Shown in pieces: positions 60,243 through 64,000 of a stretch of 64,000 bases of DNA. The stretch covers positions 62,001 through 126,000 of the forward strand of contig CACBOY010000001.1 in the NCBI GenBank assembly GCA_902540995.1. Reading direction: 5' to 3'. The notes below the pieces were generated by a model. It was not told where the DNA came from, did no database searches, and saw only the letters and a list, made by a program, of their open reading frames with translations. The stretch is from an uncultured SAR86 cluster bacterium (GTDB lineage: Bacteria > Pseudomonadota > Gammaproteobacteria > Magnimaribacterales > AG-339-G14). Position 1 is the first letter of the stretch. The number at the start of each line of letters is the position of its first letter. Both the position numbers and the translations under genes were made by a program.

Positions 60243-60244
60243 AT

Positions 60245-60556
60245 TTAAATCATGCTGTAATAAACATCTGTACTAATATACTTTACATCGGGATAACCCT
60301 CATTTATGAATGCTTGTATCCCTGTCCAAAATTCTGAATCCATCATTTTGTCATTAAACTTTCCATATTCCTCATGAGAATCAAACTCTATTGAATAGTA
60401 TGCTCTCTGAAAGTTTCCTCCAGTCATAGCTCTCCAAAATCTTGGATTTTTAGCTCCAATGGACTCGTGGAAGTCAGCAGAAGCCTTTACATCGTCTACT
60501 AAAGATTGAATTTTTTCGGGAGTTCCTTCCCATGTGGTAACTGCTTGAACAATCAT
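60245..60556 (-). CDS. Small conserved hypothetical protein (dimeric alpha/beta-barrel-like)
   Basis: Intact 103-aa ORF, 2 nt from the downstream gene; aromatic-rich ferredoxin-like pattern. Confidence 0.55.
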   Translation of the reverse strand: MIVQAVTTWEGTPEKIQSLVDDVKASADFHESIGAKNPRFWRAMTGGNFQRAYYSIEFDSHEEYGKFNDKMMDSEFWTGIQAFINEGYPDVKYISTDVYYSMI

Positions 60557-60620
60557 AAAATCTCCTAAAATAAGTTTTCTAATATTAATTTAAACAATAT
60601 AAAAATGACAAGATATATTT

Positions 60621-60697
60621 TGGTCGGGGTGGCGGGATTTGAACCCACGACCACTTGACCCCCAGTCAAGTGCGCTACCAGGCTGCGCTACACCCCG
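60621..60697 (-). tRNA. tRNA-Pro(GGG), CCA encoded
   Basis: Minus strand CGGGGTGTAGCGCAGCCTGGTAGCGCACTTGACTGGGGGTCAAGTGGTCGTGGGTTCAAATCCCGCCACCCCGACCA folds as cloverleaf; anticodon GGG. Confidence 0.95.
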
Positions 60698-61018
60698 TTA
60701 GGTTTTTAATATTTTGAGAACCTCTTTTAATGATTCTATTATTTCTACTTCAAGTTCCAAAGAAAAGTCTCCTTCTTCCAAAATTTTTTTAATCGCCTTG
60801 ACATTTAAGCCTCTCTCAGAGAGTTCTTTTATTTTTAAGAAAATGACCAAGTCTGATTTTTGGAACATTCTTCTATTGGAAATTCTTTTAACAGTAAAAT
60901 AATTTTTAAAAGCTTTTTCCCAATATCTCAAAATATAGTCTTTTACGCCCAATAAGTTACTTGCCTCTCCAATAGAAAGGTATTTTTTATCAGGCAAGTT
61001 AGCAAGGTCAATTTCCAA
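60698..61018 (-). CDS. MerR family transcriptional regulator
   Basis: [68 protein letters not shown]; sits between ihfA and tRNA-Pro as in other gammaproteobacteria. Confidence 0.9.
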   Translation of the reverse strand: MEIDLANLPDKKYLSIGEASNLLGVKDYILRYWEKAFKNYFTVKRISNRRMFQKSDLVIFLKIKELSERGLNVKAIKKILEEGDFSLELEVEIIESLKEVLKILKT

Positions 61019-61020
61019 TT

Positions 61021-61296
61021 TTACAAAGACTCTCTAAGTTTTTTTGAAGCTTTAAAAGAAACAACATTTCTATCCGAAATTTTATATGGTTCACCTGTTT
61101 TTGGATTTCTTCCGGGTCTACTTTTTTTATGCTTCACAACAAAATTTCCAAGCTTTGGAATTTTTACTTCTTCTCCATTTTCTAGGCATTTACTAATTTC
61201 TTCAAAATAAGTATTAACTATTTTCAAACAATCTTTTTTTGGAAGACCTAGTTGCTCCCTCAATAAATTAACAATATTCGCCTTGGTTAATGTCAT
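61021..61296 (-). CDS. ihfA: Integration host factor subunit alpha
   Basis: MTLTKANIVNLL..., GNFVVKHKKSRPGRNPKTGEPYKISDRNVVSFKAS. Confidence 0.94.
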   Translation of the reverse strand: MTLTKANIVNLLREQLGLPKKDCLKIVNTYFEEISKCLENGEEVKIPKLGNFVVKHKKSRPGRNPKTGEPYKISDRNVVSFKASKKLRESL

Positions 61297-63315
61297 TTAT
61301 CTTAAAATTGCTCCAAGTTTTTTTTGCATACCAGAAATAATAAGATTAGCTTCTTTATTTATCTCTTCCTCAGATAAAGTTTTTTTACTTGATCCCCATG
61401 AGACTCTGAAGGCAATACTTTTTTTGCCATCAGAAATATTTTTGCCATCATAAACGTCAAAAATTTTTGTGCTGATCAAAAAATTTTTTGATGAAATGTG
61501 AATGCAATTCTCTATTTGTTCGAAAGAAACTTTATTATCTATTTCAAAAGAGAAGTCTCTTTGAGATATAGGATAAATTGAAGGCGCTATTAATTTTCCA
61601 AGATCATTAAGTGGTAAGGATTCAACCTTTATTTCAAAATATAAGAAAGCTTTATTGAGTCCAAGTGATTTTATAAACCTTGGATTGATGCTCCCAACAG
61701 AGCCAATAAGCTTATTTTTGAGGTAAATGTCAGCAGATGCATAAGGATGTAATAAATCATTTTGAGATTTTTTCCAGAATATTTTCTCTATTCTGAACTC
61801 TGCAAAGAAGTTTTCCAAGATTCCTTTCAAATAGTAAAAATCATAATTTTGATTTGTATTCCAATTTTTAAACTTTTCATCATCATAAATTAACCCAGCA
61901 AGATTTATCTCTTCCATATGAGTATCGTTTGAGAAGGATTTACCCATTTCAAAAATACTTAAGAAATTTTGCCCTCTATTGATATTAAATTCTAAATTTG
62001 TTGCTAGGCTGGGCAGTAAAGAAGTTCTTAAGACACTTAAAGAATTATTAAGAGGATTTTTTATAGCAATACTTTTGTTTTCTATACCCAAATTTTCTAA
62101 AACCTGTCTATCAAGAAAAGAATAGTTTATGACTTCATTAAATCCTTTGTTGGTCATAAAAGTTTTGATCTGATTGATAAAATCATAATCTGATTTTTCA
62201 TAATGCTGATTTATTGAATTGTTTTTAATTTGAGGTAAATTGTCATAACCGATAATTCTTGCAACCTCTTCAATTAAGTCTTCTTTAATTGATAAATCAA
62301 AACGATGACTAGGTACTTCGAAAGTTAAATTATTTTTATTTTTTTTCATAAATTTTATCTCAAGTCTATTCAAAATAGACTTGATTGTATTTTCTTTAAG
62401 ATCGGTTCCAAGTTTCAGATTTACGTCTTCCATGGAAATGTTTATGAGTTTTTTTCTAGGAAAATACTTATTTTTTATTGTCTCTACATTAGAAATATCT
62501 GCCTGGTAAATTTCTCTGATAATTGAGAGAGCCTCCTTTAAAGCATCCTCATGAAGATTAAAATCAACGCCTCTTTCAAATCTTTGTGAAGCATCAGTTT
62601 GAAAACCATATCTTCTAGCTTTGCCTTTAATAATACTGGGAAGAAAAAAAGCAGATTCGATCAGAAAATTTTGTGTTTTTTTAGAAACTGAATGATTTAA
62701 ACCTCCTGAAATTCCCGCAAAAGCTATAGGTTCTTTTTCATCAGCAATAACAAGGCAATCTTTAGTAAGTTTAAGATTCTTTTCACCTAAAATTTTTATT
62801 TGTTCTTTTGTTTTTGCAAATCTAACTTCAATATCTCCCTCAATTTTATCTTGATCAAAGACATGCATTGGCTGACCACTTTCTAACATGACAAAATTCA
62901 CGATATCTACTAAGGGGTGGATGGATTGAATTCCAGCCGCTTTAAGAGTCTTTTTTATATGATCCGGAAACTTCTTAATTAATTTTAAATTTGAAATAGA
63001 AACGGCTGAATAGGCTGAACATGCATCTTTAGCAAATAAATTAATTTTTTTATTAAATTTTTTTTCTCCTTTGAAAGAGCTTTTCGTTGCTGAAGAAAAT
63101 TTTTTATCTTTGTATGCACAATAATCTCTCGCCAAGCCTTTTACAGAAAAGCAATCTCCCCTGTTAGGAGTTAAGTCAAAATCAATTATCTTATCTCCTT
63201 GAAAAGACTTTATCTCGTCAACTTCTATGCCTATTAATGTAAGGTCATCGCAAAGGTTTTCTATCTTAGGTTTAGCCTTAATAGCCTTGGTAATATTTGA
63301 ATATAAAACTTTCAT
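61297..63315 (-). CDS. pheT: Phenylalanyl-tRNA synthetase beta subunit, shortened
   Basis: DFDLTPNRGDCFSVKGLARDY, QPMHVFDQDKI, FERGVDFNLHEDAL, C-terminal FDX-ACB-like domain; adjacent to pheS and ihfA. Confidence 0.94.
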   Translation of the reverse strand: MKVLYSNITKAIKAKPKIENLCDDLTLIGIEVDEIKSFQGDKIIDFDLTPNRGDCFSVKGLARDYCAYKDKKFSSATKSSFKGEKKFNKKINLFAKDACSAYSAVSISNLKLIKKFPDHIKKTLKAAGIQSIHPLVDIVNFVMLESGQPMHVFDQDKIEGDIEVRFAKTKEQIKILGEKNLKLTKDCLVIADEKEPIAFAGISGGLNHSVSKKTQNFLIESAFFLPSIIKGKARRYGFQTDASQRFERGVDFNLHEDALKEALSIIREIYQADISNVETIKNKYFPRKKLINISMEDVNLKLGTDLKENTIKSILNRLEIKFMKKNKNNLTFEVPSHRFDLSIKEDLIEEVARIIGYDNLPQIKNNSINQHYEKSDYDFINQIKTFMTNKGFNEVINYSFLDRQVLENLGIENKSIAIKNPLNNSLSVLRTSLLPSLATNLEFNINRGQNFLSIFEMGKSFSNDTHMEEINLAGLIYDDEKFKNWNTNQNYDFYYLKGILENFFAEFRIEKIFWKKSQNDLLHPYASADIYLKNKLIGSVGSINPRFIKSLGLNKAFLYFEIKVESLPLNDLGKLIAPSIYPISQRDFSFEIDNKVSFEQIENCIHISSKNFLISTKIFDVYDGKNISDGKKSIAFRVSWGSSKKTLSEEEINKEANLIISGMQKKLGAILR

Positions 63316-63317
63316 TG

Positions 63318-64000
63318 TTATTGAGATAGAAATTTTATGTCGTTTGAAAATAGAGAGCGCATATCATCTATTTCATAAGAAAGCTTAGCCATTCTTTCAA
63401 TACCCATTCCAAAAGCAAAGCCAGAAAATTTCTTTGAATCCAATCCTGACATTTCTATTACGTTAGGATGCACTAAACCGCAGCCCATGATTTCTAGCCA
63501 ATTTTTGGACTTTTTTTCCATAATATCCACTTCAGCAGAAGGTTCTGTAAAAGGAAAATAAGAAGGTCTAAACCTAACTTTGGTATCTAGCCCAAAAAAG
63601 AAATCTATGAAGGTCATAATTTCATTTTTAAGATGGCCAAAATTAATATTTTCATCAATAACTAGACCTTCTACCTGATGAAACATAGGCGTATGAGTTT
63701 TGTCTGCATCACTTCGATAAACTTTTCCAGGACAAATAATTTTTAAGGGTGCGCCTCTTTTTTCAATGGATCTTATTTGAACAGGAGAAGTATGTGTTCT
63801 TAAAAGATTTCCGTTATCTAAATAAAAGGTGTCATGCATATCGCGAGCAGGATGGTCTTTGGGAATATTCAAAGCATCAAAATTATAATAATCGCTTTCA
63901 ATCTCAGGACCATCTTCAATCAAATATCCCTTGGAAGAAAAGAAATCTGTTATCTTTTTGGTAGTTATAGTCAAAGGATGAAGCTTCCCTTGAGATTTAA
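63318..64000 (-). CDS. pheS: Phenylalanyl-tRNA synthetase alpha subunit, 5' part outside window
   Basis: Reading frame continues to the edge ([60 protein letters not shown]). Confidence 0.95.
   Translation of the reverse strand, partial: KSQGKLHPLTITTKKITDFFSSKGYLIEDGPEIESDYYNFDALNIPKDHPARDMHDTFYLDNGNLLRTHTSPVQIRSIEKRGAPLKIICPGKVYRSDADKTHTPMFHQVEGLVIDENINFGHLKNEIMTFIDFFFGLDTKVRFRPSYFPFTEPSAEVDIMEKKSKNWLEIMGCGLVHPNVIEMSGLDSKKFSGFAFGMGIERMAKLSYEIDDMRSLFSNDIKFLSQ

Noticed and set aside
60621-60697. tRNA-Pro as an integration site for a mobile element
   Set aside because: No integrase, no duplicated tRNA 3' end seen nearby, and the flanking genes are the usual conserved neighbours.
1-64000. CRISPR array, prophage, transposon or toxin-antitoxin system
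   Set aside because: No regularly spaced repeats, phage structural genes, transposases or recognizable TA pairs were found on reading through the window.

Overview
The window is a low-GC, densely coded chromosomal segment that looks like a marine gammaproteobacterium (SAR86-like by gene content, inferred only). The pheS-pheT-ihfA-MerR-tRNA-Pro(GGG) order at the right end is a typical gammaproteobacterial arrangement. Most genes are housekeeping (nadK, prc, xthA, tadA, def, guaA/guaB, fumC, phhB, pheST, ihfA) or lipid/aromatic-type catabolism and redox enzymes (acyl-CoA dehydrogenases, CaiB/BaiF, enoyl-CoA hydratases, SDRs, GSTs, dioxygenase-like proteins). No CRISPR array, IS element, prophage or integrase was seen. 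Main points for follow-up: (1) a CsoR-controlled metal-handling operon (small beta-barrel, secreted HMA protein, MerT-like membrane protein, CsoR) with no P-type ATPase and a perfect CsoR-like operator (TATACCC-N5-GGGTATA) at its head; (2) a candidate small RNA upstream of the photolyase gene, with two anti-Shine-Dalgarno C/U-rich motifs and a strong intrinsic terminator; (3) a sharply GC-rich ~2.85 kb island (TetR, cupin, amidohydrolase) next to guaA with two tandem palindromic operators; (4) a PheT that appears to lack the EMAPII-like tRNA-binding domain; (5) an unlisted 35-aa membrane micro-ORF. All family calls come from reading motifs by eye; no database search was run.
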